From Comamonas testosteroni ATCC 11996 (GTDB taxonomy: Bacteria; Pseudomonadota; Gammaproteobacteria; Burkholderiales; Burkholderiaceae_C): a stretch of 64,000 nt of DNA. The notes under the pieces were generated by a model. That model was not told the origin of the DNA, searched no databases, and saw only the letters and a program-made list of their open reading frames with translations. The DNA is taken from NCBI RefSeq assembly GCF_000241525.1, contig NZ_AHIL01000004.1, positions 1-64,000 of the forward strand, in the 5' to 3' direction. The number at the start of each line of letters is the position of its first letter. The stretch's first letter is position 1. Shown here one piece after another: positions 34,686-45,257 of this stretch. A program made the position numbers and the translations under genes.

Positions 34686-36833
34686 TCAATGAATCCGCAT
34701 GCCGGGCATGGCGCCGGGGAAGGGCTCTAGCACATAGATGCCGGGATGGGCCTTCTCGTCGGCGTGGCTGGCGGCCAGCACCATGCCTTCGGACAGGCCG
34801 AACTTCATCTTGCGCGGTGCCAGATTGGCGACCATCACCGTCAGCTTGCCCTGCAGCTGCTCGGGCTGGTACATGCTGCTGATGCCGCTGAACACATTGC
34901 GGGTCCTGGGCTGGCCGTTCTCGTCCTTCTCGCCCACGTCCAGCGTCAGCTGCAGCAGCTTGGTCGAGCCTTCGACTGACTTGCATTCCAGAATCCTGGC
35001 GATGCGCAGATCGACCTTGGCAAAGTCGTCGATGCTGATGGTCTCGGCCAGCGGCTCGCCGCCGGGGGCGTTGGGGTCGATCACGGGCTCGGCCTTCTTG
35101 GCGGCCTTTTTCTCGGCCTTGGCGGGTTCGGCGGCGGGGGCTGCCTGACCGGCGGGTGCTTCAAACAGGGCTTCGAGCTGCTTGGGATCGACGCGCTGCA
35201 TCAGATGCTGGTAGACGCCGATCTGGTGGCCTGCGCCCAGGGGCTTGACCACGTCGGCAAAGCTCTCGGGCGGCACGATGAGGAAGTTGGCGACTTCTGC
35301 GGCCACGCCGGGAAGGATGGGGCTCAGGTAGATGGTCAGGATGCGGAAGGCTTCGATGCAGGTCGTGCACACATCGTGCAGGCGTGCATCCATGCCTTCC
35401 TTCTTGGCCAGCTCCCAGGGCTTGTTGGCGTCCACATAGCTGTTGACCTTGTCGCACAGCAGCATGATCTCGCGTGCAGCGCGGGCCGAGTCGCGGCCTT
35501 CGTAGGCGGCGACGATGGCGGCTTGCTGCTCGCGCAGCGCGGCCAGCAGGGCCTGGCCGTCTTCGCTGACCACGCCCAGCCTGCCGTCAAAGCGCTTGCT
35601 GATGAAGCCTGCGGCGCGCGAAGCGATGTTGACGTACTTGCCGATCAGGTCGGAGTTGACGCGCAGCATGAAGTCTTCGGGATTGAAGTCGATGTCTTCG
35701 TTCTTGCCGTTGAGCTTGGCGCCCAGGTAGTAGCGCAGCCACTCGGGGTTCATCTTGAGCGACAGGTATTTGAGCGGATCAAGGCCGGTGCCGCGGCTCT
35801 TGCTCATCTTCTCGCCGTTGTTGACGGTCATGAAGCCGTGCACGCAGATCCTGGTCGGCGTCTTGCGGCCGCTGAACTTGAGCATCGCAGGCCAGAACAG
35901 CGTGTGGAAGGTGATGATGTCCTTGCCGATGAAGTGGTACTGCTCCAGATCGGGATCGGCCATGTAGGCGTCGTAGTCCTCACCGCGCTTGTTGAGCAGC
36001 TCCTTGAGCGACGCCAGATAGCCCACGGGCGCATCCAGCCAGACATAGAAGTACTTGCCCGGCGCATCGGGAATCTCGATGCCGAAATAAGGCGCGTCAC
36101 GGCTGATGTCCCAGTCGTCCAGACCTTCGCTGGTCGAGCCGTCGGGGTTGGTGCGCACGCCGAACCATTCCTTGATCTTGGCCGCCACTTCGGGCTGCAC
36201 ATGCTTGCCGTTCTGCGTCCACTCGGTCAGGAACTCCACGGCGCGCGGGTCCGAGAGCTTGAAGAAGAAATGCTCGGACGACTTCATCACCGGCGTGGCA
36301 CCCGACAGGGCCGAGAACGGGTTGATGAGGTCGGTGGGCGCGTAGACCGAGCTGCAGACTTCGCAGTTGTCGCCGTACTGGTCCTTGGCGTGGCAGCGAG
36401 GGCATTCGCCCTTGATGAAGCGGTCGGGCAGGAACATGTTCTTCTCGGGGTCGAAGAACTGCTCGATGGTGCGGGTTTCGATGAAGCCGGCCTTTTTCAG
36501 GTCCAGATAGATCTGCTTGGACAGCTCGTGGTTTTCGGCGCTGTCGGTGTTGCTCCAGTTGTCGAAGGCGATGTGGAAGCCGTCGAGATACTGCTTGCGG
36601 CCGGCGGCGATGTCGGCCACGAACTGCTGGGGCGTCTTGCCGGCCTTTTCTGCGGCAATCATGATGGGGGCGCCGTGGGCGTCGTCGGCGCCCACGAAGT
36701 TGACCGCATTGCCCTGCATTCGCTGCGCACGCACCCAGGTGTCGGCCTGGATGTATTCCATGATGTGGCCGATGTGGAAGTTGCCGTTGGCGTACGGCAG
36801 GGCGGTGGTGACGAATAGTTTGCGTGCGGTCAT
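34686..36833 (-). CDS. metG: Methionyl-tRNA synthetase
   Basis: It charges tRNA-Met. The HIGH motif is in [10 protein letters not shown] near the start, the zinc cluster is [17 protein letters not shown], and the KMSKS loop is [13 protein letters not shown]. An extra C-terminal tRNA-binding domain ([20 protein letters not shown] onward) follows a Lys/Ala/Glu-rich linker. The length of 715 is typical of long bacterial MetG. It may be cotranscribed with the small lipoprotein. Confidence 0.97.
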   Translation of the reverse strand: MTARKLFVTTALPYANGNFHIGHIMEYIQADTWVRAQRMQGNAVNFVGADDAHGAPIMIAAEKAGKTPQQFVADIAAGRKQYLDGFHIAFDNWSNTDSAENHELSKQIYLDLKKAGFIETRTIEQFFDPEKNMFLPDRFIKGECPRCHAKDQYGDNCEVCSSVYAPTDLINPFSALSGATPVMKSSEHFFFKLSDPRAVEFLTEWTQNGKHVQPEVAAKIKEWFGVRTNPDGSTSEGLDDWDISRDAPYFGIEIPDAPGKYFYVWLDAPVGYLASLKELLNKRGEDYDAYMADPDLEQYHFIGKDIITFHTLFWPAMLKFSGRKTPTRICVHGFMTVNNGEKMSKSRGTGLDPLKYLSLKMNPEWLRYYLGAKLNGKNEDIDFNPEDFMLRVNSDLIGKYVNIASRAAGFISKRFDGRLGVVSEDGQALLAALREQQAAIVAAYEGRDSARAAREIMLLCDKVNSYVDANKPWELAKKEGMDARLHDVCTTCIEAFRILTIYLSPILPGVAAEVANFLIVPPESFADVVKPLGAGHQIGVYQHLMQRVDPKQLEALFEAPAGQAAPAAEPAKAEKKAAKKAEPVIDPNAPGGEPLAETISIDDFAKVDLRIARILECKSVEGSTKLLQLTLDVGEKDENGQPRTRNVFSGISSMYQPEQLQGKLTVMVANLAPRKMKFGLSEGMVLAASHADEKAHPGIYVLEPFPGAMPGMRIH

Positions 36834-37062
36834 GAGGAAACAGCTTTCACAGAGAACCCGTCATTCTAGAAGGGCTTGGCTCCAGGCTGCGGGCGCGGGT
36901 TTTGCGGCGGCACCCGCCGAGTTCGTTCGGGAACGGTAGTTGCTTTGTTTTTTGTAGCTGGTTACGCAGCTTCCATATTGTTTTCAATATGAAAACAACG
37001 TTAATTCCATGAATATAAAGCGTCAGAAGCTCTGAAATTGGAAGCGATAGCCGAGGCTGCAC
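36834..37062. promoter_or_regulatory. Spacer between the diguanylate cyclase and metG
   Basis: An AT-rich segment around 36950-37020 includes an 8-bp perfect hairpin (ttgttttc ... gaaaacaa) and probably holds the metG promoter. No gene was seen. Confidence 0.4.
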
Positions 37063-38844
37063 TCAGCTCACTGCAGGCCTTTTGTTGCGGTACATGTCCT
37101 GGTCGGCCACCTTGAGCAGGCTTTGCGCATCCTGCGCATCCCTGGGATACAGGGCCTGCCCTACGGATGCGCCCACGGTCACGGCTTCGCCCTCGGGAAT
37201 GCCTTGCAGCGTGCTCAGCGGCTGCTGCAGCGCATGTTCTATCTTCAGGCGCACGGCCTGAACCTGCTCCTCGTCGCTGACTCCGCGCAGGATGAGGATG
37301 AACTCGTCACCGCCCAGGCGGGCAACGACATCGTCGGGGCGCAGCAGATTGCGCAGGCGCAGGCTGATCTCGGCCAGTGCCAGATCGCCGTTGTCATGGC
37401 CCCAGCGGTCATTGAGCGGCTTGAAGCGGTCCAGGTCCACAAACAGCAGGGCAAACGGGGCGGCCATGTTCTGGCCGGGCAGGGGGCGGGTGAGTGTGGT
37501 CAGAATATGCTGCAGTGCGCTGCGGTTGCTGGCTCCGGTCAGTGGATCGGTAAACAGGCTGTGGCGCATGCGGTGGAAATTGTGGGCCAGCTCACCAATT
37601 TCATCGCGGCGCTGCACTTCGATCGGCGTGTCGATCTCGCCCTGGCCGACGCGGCGCACGGCGCGGGTCAGCGAGCGCATATCGTTGGCCACGGCACCGA
37701 AGATGCGGGTGCCGATGACGACGGCCACGACCAGGGCCAGCAGGCCCAGGCTGCCCACCAGGGCCATATGGCGGTAGACGCCGGCCAGCATGTCCTTGTG
37801 CGGCACGGCCACCACGGCCATCCAGTCCTGACCGGCTCCATTGCTCAGGCGCCGGTAGGCAATGCGAATATGGTTGTGCCTGTCATCTTCGAGCAGCGCC
37901 GTGCCGGGGCCGTCACTGGACAGCGAGGACTGGAAGGCGCCCTGGATTTTTTCGTACACCGCCTGAATCAGCGGGTCCTGGCTGTTGGCGGCGGTCATGC
38001 GCTCCAGCTTGCCGTCTTCGCGCTGGTGGATGTTGGGCATGCCGGTGGCTGCGATCAGGGAGCCGTCGGCCTCGATGATGAAGGCCCGGCCATGTTCGCT
38101 CAGGTGCAACTGGTTGACGAATTCGTTGAGCGCGCGAAGCGAAATATCAGTGGCCACCACACCCTCGAGACTGCTCTTGCTGGAGAGAATGCGGCGTGCG
38201 CGCGTGAGCACCAGGTCCTTGGCACTGAAGTCGATATAGGCAGGAGTCCAGATTACATCGGCCGACTCCGCGGCAAGCTTGAACCAGGGGCGCTGGCGCG
38301 GCTCGAACAGATTGGTTTCGGTGGATTCGTAGATCGGCTCGGCAGGCATGCCGGCGATCTTGAAGTAGCTGCGGTGCTCGCCGGGCTGAGTCTTCAGGCG
38401 CAACTGGCCCAGTTCTGGAGCCACTCGCTTGAGAGCAATGCCCTGGCCCGCGATATTGGCGTAGTACACATAGTCATTGGGTCGGGTATGCAGCGAGGTC
38501 GCCACCCACAGCCGGGAGATCAGGTCGGGGATATGGTCACTGATATCGGCAGCGACGGGCTGGCCGCTGGGGAACGCAGCCTCCAGCACTGCGCTGGACG
38601 GGTACAGGTGGCGATCCACGATCAGCGCGATGCGCTCGGCTTTCTCTTGCATCACCTGCTCTGACAAGGCGGACACCGTGTTGCTGCCGGTCCAGTACCA
38701 GAGCATGCCCAGGGCCGATGTCAGCAGCGCAATCAGTGCAACAAAAGGCAGGATCAGCGAAAGCTTGAGCGATTTGGAAGCGCGGATGGGCTGCGAGGAT
38801 GGAGTCACTAGGCGGTTGTCGGAACGATGATGAAGGTCATGCAA
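37063..38844 (-). CDS. Membrane sensor diguanylate cyclase (dCache-HAMP-GGDEF)
   Basis: A 593-residue signalling protein that makes cyclic di-GMP. One transmembrane helix (about 28-50) leads to a periplasmic Cache-type sensor (about 55-340), then a second helix and a HAMP linker, then a GGDEF domain. The active-site motif GGDEF is intact and has the inhibitory I-site RxxD five residues ahead (RPDDVVARLGGDEF), so it should be product-inhibited. The start here is a TTG; a GTG 36 bases later is an alternative. No EAL domain is present. The signal sensed is unknown. Confidence 0.88.
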   Translation of the reverse strand: MHDLHHRSDNRLVTPSSQPIRASKSLKLSLILPFVALIALLTSALGMLWYWTGSNTVSALSEQVMQEKAERIALIVDRHLYPSSAVLEAAFPSGQPVAADISDHIPDLISRLWVATSLHTRPNDYVYYANIAGQGIALKRVAPELGQLRLKTQPGEHRSYFKIAGMPAEPIYESTETNLFEPRQRPWFKLAAESADVIWTPAYIDFSAKDLVLTRARRILSSKSSLEGVVATDISLRALNEFVNQLHLSEHGRAFIIEADGSLIAATGMPNIHQREDGKLERMTAANSQDPLIQAVYEKIQGAFQSSLSSDGPGTALLEDDRHNHIRIAYRRLSNGAGQDWMAVVAVPHKDMLAGVYRHMALVGSLGLLALVVAVVIGTRIFGAVANDMRSLTRAVRRVGQGEIDTPIEVQRRDEIGELAHNFHRMRHSLFTDPLTGASNRSALQHILTTLTRPLPGQNMAAPFALLFVDLDRFKPLNDRWGHDNGDLALAEISLRLRNLLRPDDVVARLGGDEFILILRGVSDEEQVQAVRLKIEHALQQPLSTLQGIPEGEAVTVGASVGQALYPRDAQDAQSLLKVADQDMYRNKRPAVS

Positions 38845-38883
38845 AGTGTCTCACGCATCATTTGCCAGGCTCCTTTCGCATCA

Positions 38884-40170
38884 TTAACATTTGTTACATT
38901 CTTGAGGCCAATCCAGGAAGGCGCACAGCTCCTCACTTCGGGCCAGCGCGTCTTTGCGGCCCAGTGCTATCAGTTCACGGGTATAGCCTTGCTCAAACAG
39001 CAGGTAGCTGGCCAGCGCGCCATCGCGCATGGGGTTGCCCGTGCCGGCGCGCACGCCCAGCGTGGCCAGCAGGGTGCGCACCGGCAGCGGCAGCTTGTCG
39101 ATGTGGCGCGTGGCAATATCGTCGATGCGCTCGCTGGGGGTGATGGCCAGTACCTCGATAGGGCGCAGCCGGCTGTGGATGCGCTCGGCCGGCGAAATCA
39201 GGCTCAGCGTGTGATTGATGCGTTCGGCACGCTCTATATCCACAGCCAGCGTGTCCAGGAAGATGCTGGACAGCGCGTGCCCGGCCACCTGGGCCAGAGT
39301 GGGATAGCTGGCATCGATCTGCGGCTGGCTGTTCACAGGCTCGTGGCGTCTGCCTGCGCCGACGACCAGCAGTTTGCTGGCACCTAGATGAATCGCTGGT
39401 GCCAGGGGCGCAGTCTGGCGCATGGAGCCGTCGCCGAAATGCTCGAGATGTCCGTCCATGGGCAGCGGCATGGCTGGAAAGATGAAGGGCAGGGCCGACG
39501 AGGCCAGCAGGTGATCGGCGCTCAGCAGGGCCTGCACGGCCTTGCGCTGGTCGCGCACCCAGGGGCTCAAGGCCTCGCGGGTCTGAAAGAAAGTGATGTG
39601 CTGACCGCTGCTGTAGCTGGATGCGGTAATGGCCAGGGCGTGCAGATGACCGCTGTCGATGAGTTGTGGAATGCGCTCGAAAGGCATGAGGCCGCTGTTC
39701 ATCAGGGCTTTGAGCGGAGCGTTGTCCAGAAGCGAACGCGGGCGCATGCGGCTCCAGCGGGCCAGCGCCCAGCCCAGCGACAACAGCGTCAGCCAGCGTG
39801 CGCCGCTGCGCAGCACGCTGAGCGAGTCGGCCTTGTAGATTTGCTCGGTATGCATATGGCCCCAGACATGCAGCATGCGCCGCACTGCGCTGTCAAAGGC
39901 ATCGGCATGGCAAGCCAGGGCTGCAACATTGATGGCGCCTGCCGATGTGCCTGCCAGTACCGGAAAGGGATTGGGGCCATGCTGCAGACCGCGAGCGCGG
40001 CGCAGCTCGGCGATGGCGGCCAGCACGCCGACCTGGTAGGCAGCCCGGGCGCCGCCGCCGCTGAGCAACAGGCCGGTCAGCCCGATGCTGGAGCTAGGGC
40101 CTATGGAGCTCTGCCGCTCTGCTTCGGCAAGACTGGGTGGGAGGGTGGGAGAGAACTGAACTGCCGCCAT
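38884..40170 (-). CDS. Patatin-like phospholipase
   Basis: A 428-residue lipid acyl hydrolase. The oxyanion loop GGGARAAY (38-45), the nucleophile elbow GTSAG with S76, and the catalytic Asp of the DG motif in HFGDGSMRQTAPL give a complete Ser-Asp dyad. It has no clear signal peptide, so action at the inner membrane face is likely. The long C-terminal half is helical and family-specific. The role may be membrane lipid turnover. Confidence 0.87.
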   Translation of the reverse strand: MAAVQFSPTLPPSLAEAERQSSIGPSSSIGLTGLLLSGGGARAAYQVGVLAAIAELRRARGLQHGPNPFPVLAGTSAGAINVAALACHADAFDSAVRRMLHVWGHMHTEQIYKADSLSVLRSGARWLTLLSLGWALARWSRMRPRSLLDNAPLKALMNSGLMPFERIPQLIDSGHLHALAITASSYSSGQHITFFQTREALSPWVRDQRKAVQALLSADHLLASSALPFIFPAMPLPMDGHLEHFGDGSMRQTAPLAPAIHLGASKLLVVGAGRRHEPVNSQPQIDASYPTLAQVAGHALSSIFLDTLAVDIERAERINHTLSLISPAERIHSRLRPIEVLAITPSERIDDIATRHIDKLPLPVRTLLATLGVRAGTGNPMRDGALASYLLFEQGYTRELIALGRKDALARSEELCAFLDWPQECNKC

Positions 40171-40263
40171 GGCTGCAGTGTGCCCGGATTGGGCCGCGGG
40201 CGGTAGGTGGGCCGGGCCGTCGAGCGGGACGGCGGCGGCCCTGGGGACAGTCTGCGGCGGCTG

Positions 40264-40845
40264 TCAGCTCTTTTTCTGGTTCTTGGCAATCAGTGTGGCG
40301 ATGGACTTGGCATCCAGCACCACCAGCTGATTCTGCGCGGCCCAGCTCGCGGCATTCTCGCCCAGAGGCTGCAGAGCCACGTAAACGCAGAGATCGGCTT
40401 TGAGCTTGTGCTGCGCGGCCTGCAGCTCGCGCAGCGGCTCCACGCCATGGGCGGCGGCTTTCCAGCGGCGCGCGCCGACCACGCTGGTCTGACCGTTGCG
40501 CGTCAGCAGCAGGTCGGCGCCGGCCTGGTTCAGGCGCTGAACCTCATAGCCTTCGGATTGCCAGGCCGTCTGCAACTGTGCGCTGAAGTCGGCCCAGGAC
40601 TGCTCGGCGATCACCTGCTGAATCTGCTCCAGCCTTGCCGGGCTGGGGGCCCGCAGCTGCCTGTAGCAGGCAATGCAGCCGACGACGAAGAACGGGAAGG
40701 CGCCCAGGGCGGCAAAAGGCGAAATGTCTTTGGGGAACACTGCCAGCGACACCAACACCACCGCAGCGCAGATCGCAAAGCTGATCCACCAGCGCGAGCG
40801 CATCAGGACTGCGAACAGGGAATTTTCGGCCATCTTCAATTTCAC
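40264..40845 (-). CDS. Membrane-anchored restriction endonuclease-like (Mrr-type) protein
   Basis: A 193-residue protein with two N-terminal transmembrane helices (about 20-62) and a C-terminal PD-(D/E)xK-like domain. The helix WADFSAQLQTAWQSEGYEVQRLNQAGADLLLTRNGQTSVVGARRW shows the expected Asp, but the Glu/Gln-x-Lys pair is degenerate (VVGARRW). Nuclease activity is therefore doubtful. The start may be the ATG at 40833. It is divergent from apbC and no modification gene is near. Confidence 0.7.
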   Translation of the reverse strand: MKLKMAENSLFAVLMRSRWWISFAICAAVVLVSLAVFPKDISPFAALGAFPFFVVGCIACYRQLRAPSPARLEQIQQVIAEQSWADFSAQLQTAWQSEGYEVQRLNQAGADLLLTRNGQTSVVGARRWKAAAHGVEPLRELQAAQHKLKADLCVYVALQPLGENAASWAAQNQLVVLDAKSIATLIAKNQKKS

Positions 40846-40956
40846 GGGCTGTCTCTCAAATCTTGGGCAAAGGGCTGCATTGTCTCCTGTGCACAGGGGT
40901 TGGACAGCTTCGCTAGACTATCCCTCATTGAAGAAACCTCTGGAAAACTAAATCCA

Positions 40957-42048
40957 ATGGCTGTTACAGAACAAGCGCTTCTGAGCGCGCTGGCCACCGT
41001 GCTTGATCCGCACACTGGCAAGGACTTTGTGAGCACGCGCGCCCTGCGCAATCTGCAGATTGCCGGTGACGACGTCTCGTTCGATGTGGAAATGGGCTAT
41101 CCGGCCCAGAGCCTGCATCCTGAGCTGCGCAGCCAGTTCATCGCTGCAGCCAGGACTGTGGCGGGCGTGGGCAATGTCTCGGTCAACATCACCACCAAGG
41201 TGGCCTCGCATGCCGTGCAGCGCGGCGTGCAACTGCTGCCCGGCGTGAAGAACATCATCGCCATCTCCTCCGGCAAGGGCGGCGTGGGCAAGAGCACGAC
41301 CACGGCCAATCTGGCGCTGGCGCTGGCCGCCGAAGGTGCCCGAGTGGGCATTCTGGACGCCGACATCTACGGCCCCAGCCAGCCCATGATGATGGGCGTT
41401 TCGGGCAAGCCCGAAAGCCATGACGGCAAGACCATGGAGCCGCTGGAGAACCATGGCGTGCAGGTCATGTCCATCGGGCTGCTGGTCAACAACGACCAGG
41501 CCATGATCTGGCGCGGTCCCATGGCCACCCAGGCGCTGGAGCAGATGCTGCGCCAGACCAACTGGAAGGATCTGGACTATCTGCTGGTCGACATGCCCCC
41601 CGGGACCGGTGACATCCAGCTGACGCTGTCCCAGCGCGTGCCCATGACGGGCGCCGTGGTGGTGACCACGCCCCAGGACATCGCCCTGATCGATGCCAAG
41701 AAGGGCATTCAGATGTTCGAGAAGGTCGGCGTGCCGATTCTCGGCCTGGTCGAAAACATGGCCGCCCATGTCTGCACCAATTGCGGCCATGTCGAACATA
41801 TCTTTGGAGCCGACGGCGGCAAGAAGATGGCCAGCGAGCAGAACATCGACTATCTGGGGGCGCTGCCCCTGTCGCTGCAGATCCGTCTGCAGGCCGACAG
41901 CGGCAAGCCCACGGTGGTGGCCGAGCCCGAGAGCGAAGCTGCCCAGGTCTACAAAAAGGTGGCGCGCGATCTGGCCGTGAAGGTGGCTCTCAAGGCCAAG
42001 GACTTCTCCAGCAAGTTCCCCACGATCACGGTCAGCAGCAATACCTGA
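40957..42048 (+). CDS. apbC: Iron-sulfur cluster carrier protein ApbC/Mrp
   Basis: A P-loop ATPase that carries and inserts Fe-S clusters. The N-terminal DUF59-like part (residues 5-95) precedes the loop SGKGGVGKST (105-114), DIYGPSQPMMMG, DYLLVDMPPGTGD and the cluster-binding VCTNCG. The length of 363 is normal. The ATG overlaps nothing upstream, but the stop codon overlaps the ATG of the next gene. The neighbouring formate dehydrogenase needs many Fe-S clusters, so the link may be functional. Confidence 0.95.
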   Translation: MAVTEQALLSALATVLDPHTGKDFVSTRALRNLQIAGDDVSFDVEMGYPAQSLHPELRSQFIAAARTVAGVGNVSVNITTKVASHAVQRGVQLLPGVKNIIAISSGKGGVGKSTTTANLALALAAEGARVGILDADIYGPSQPMMMGVSGKPESHDGKTMEPLENHGVQVMSIGLLVNNDQAMIWRGPMATQALEQMLRQTNWKDLDYLLVDMPPGTGDIQLTLSQRVPMTGAVVVTTPQDIALIDAKKGIQMFEKVGVPILGLVENMAAHVCTNCGHVEHIFGADGGKKMASEQNIDYLGALPLSLQIRLQADSGKPTVVAEPESEAAQVYKKVARDLAVKVALKAKDFSSKFPTITVSSNT

Positions 42049-42989
42049 TGAACCTTCTGACCTCCATGCGTTATCTGGTGGCGCTTAACGAGCACCGCCA
42101 TTTCGCAAGGGCGGCGCAGGCCTGTCATATCACGCAGCCTGCACTGTCCAATGCGCTTAAGGCGCTGGAGGACGAGTTCGGTGCCGTCATCGTCAGGCGC
42201 GGTCGCGTGTTTGGCGGACTGACCGCCGAGGGCGAGCAGGTGCTGGTCACGGCGCTGTCCATGCTCAGAGCCGAGGAGGCGCTGAGACAGGATCTGAGCG
42301 CCGCAGCCGGCCAGCTCAAAGGGCAGTTGCGCATGGCTGCCGTGCCTACGGCGATTCCCATGCTGACGCGCTTTGCCGCGCTGCTGCGGGTCCAGCACCC
42401 GGGCATCACGCCCATGGTTCTCTCCATGAGCTCGCTGGAGATAGAAACCGGACTCGAAGATCTCTCGCTGGACCTGGCCCTGGGCTACAGCGAAAGGCTG
42501 GAGTCGGGCAGCCGTGCGGCGCGCAGCGCTCGCATCTCCGTCTGGCCGCAGTATCAGGAGCATTATTTCCTGCTCAGTCCTGCGGCGGCAGAGCAGAGCC
42601 AGAAGCCTGTGAAATGGTCTCAGGCGGCCAGGCTGCCGCTATGTCTTTTGACGCCGGACATGCATAACCGGCTGATTGTGGATCAGAGCTTCATGGCGGC
42701 AGGCTGCGGGGTCAGTGCGGCCATGGAGACCAATTCCGTGCTGAGCCTGATGCTGGCCGTGACCGAAGGCGGTCTGCACAGCGTGCTGCCCGGTGCGCTG
42801 GTGGCGACGTTGCCCGAATCGGACCGGATCTCGGTGCGCCCTCTGATTGCGCCCAAGGTGCAGACAGCCATCGCTTTTTTGGCCCCTTCGCAGGATCAGG
42901 CGACCCGCGCGCAGCAGGCCGCCCTTGCGCTCATGCAATCCCAGGCCTGGCGTCAGCAATGTGCGAGCTTTGCCGGGGCCGTGCGTTGA
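42048..42989 (+). CDS. LysR-family regulator, probable formate dehydrogenase regulator (FdsR)
   Basis: A LysR-type regulator of 313 residues. The winged helix-turn-helix (MRYLVALNEHRHFARAAQACHITQPALSNALKALEDEFG) and the substrate-binding domain are typical, near the OxyR/HypT branch. Its ATG lies inside the apbC stop codon (TGATG), so it is translated with it. It is followed at 113 bases by the formate dehydrogenase operon, where FdsR-type regulators usually act. Effector unknown. Confidence 0.8.
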   Translation: MNLLTSMRYLVALNEHRHFARAAQACHITQPALSNALKALEDEFGAVIVRRGRVFGGLTAEGEQVLVTALSMLRAEEALRQDLSAAAGQLKGQLRMAAVPTAIPMLTRFAALLRVQHPGITPMVLSMSSLEIETGLEDLSLDLALGYSERLESGSRAARSARISVWPQYQEHYFLLSPAAAEQSQKPVKWSQAARLPLCLLTPDMHNRLIVDQSFMAAGCGVSAAMETNSVLSLMLAVTEGGLHSVLPGALVATLPESDRISVRPLIAPKVQTAIAFLAPSQDQATRAQQAALALMQSQAWRQQCASFAGAVR

Positions 42990-43102
42990 TTTGCAATTTG
43001 AATCGCTTCATCAATTCAAAGAATTTGACCTGAGATACGGCCGGGGCTGAAATACGGCATGAGACAAAGGGCGCTGGTGCGCCCTCATAACAAGGTCGCC
43101 CC
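42990..43102 (+). promoter_or_regulatory. Probable fds operon promoter region
   Basis: The 113-base gap after the LysR gene holds an AT-rich segment (ttgcaatttgaatcgcttca) and ends in a ribosome site AAGG before the ATG of the fused fdsGB gene. No terminator is seen after the regulator gene, so some read-through into the operon is possible. Confidence 0.4.
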
Positions 43103-45247
<2,145 letters not shown>

Positions 45248-45257
45248 GGAGAGCGCC

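Noticed and set aside
35205..36818. A 537-residue open frame on the plus strand, opposite metG
   Set aside because: Antisense to metG, with no family motifs. The metG frame has full HIGH and KMSKS motifs.
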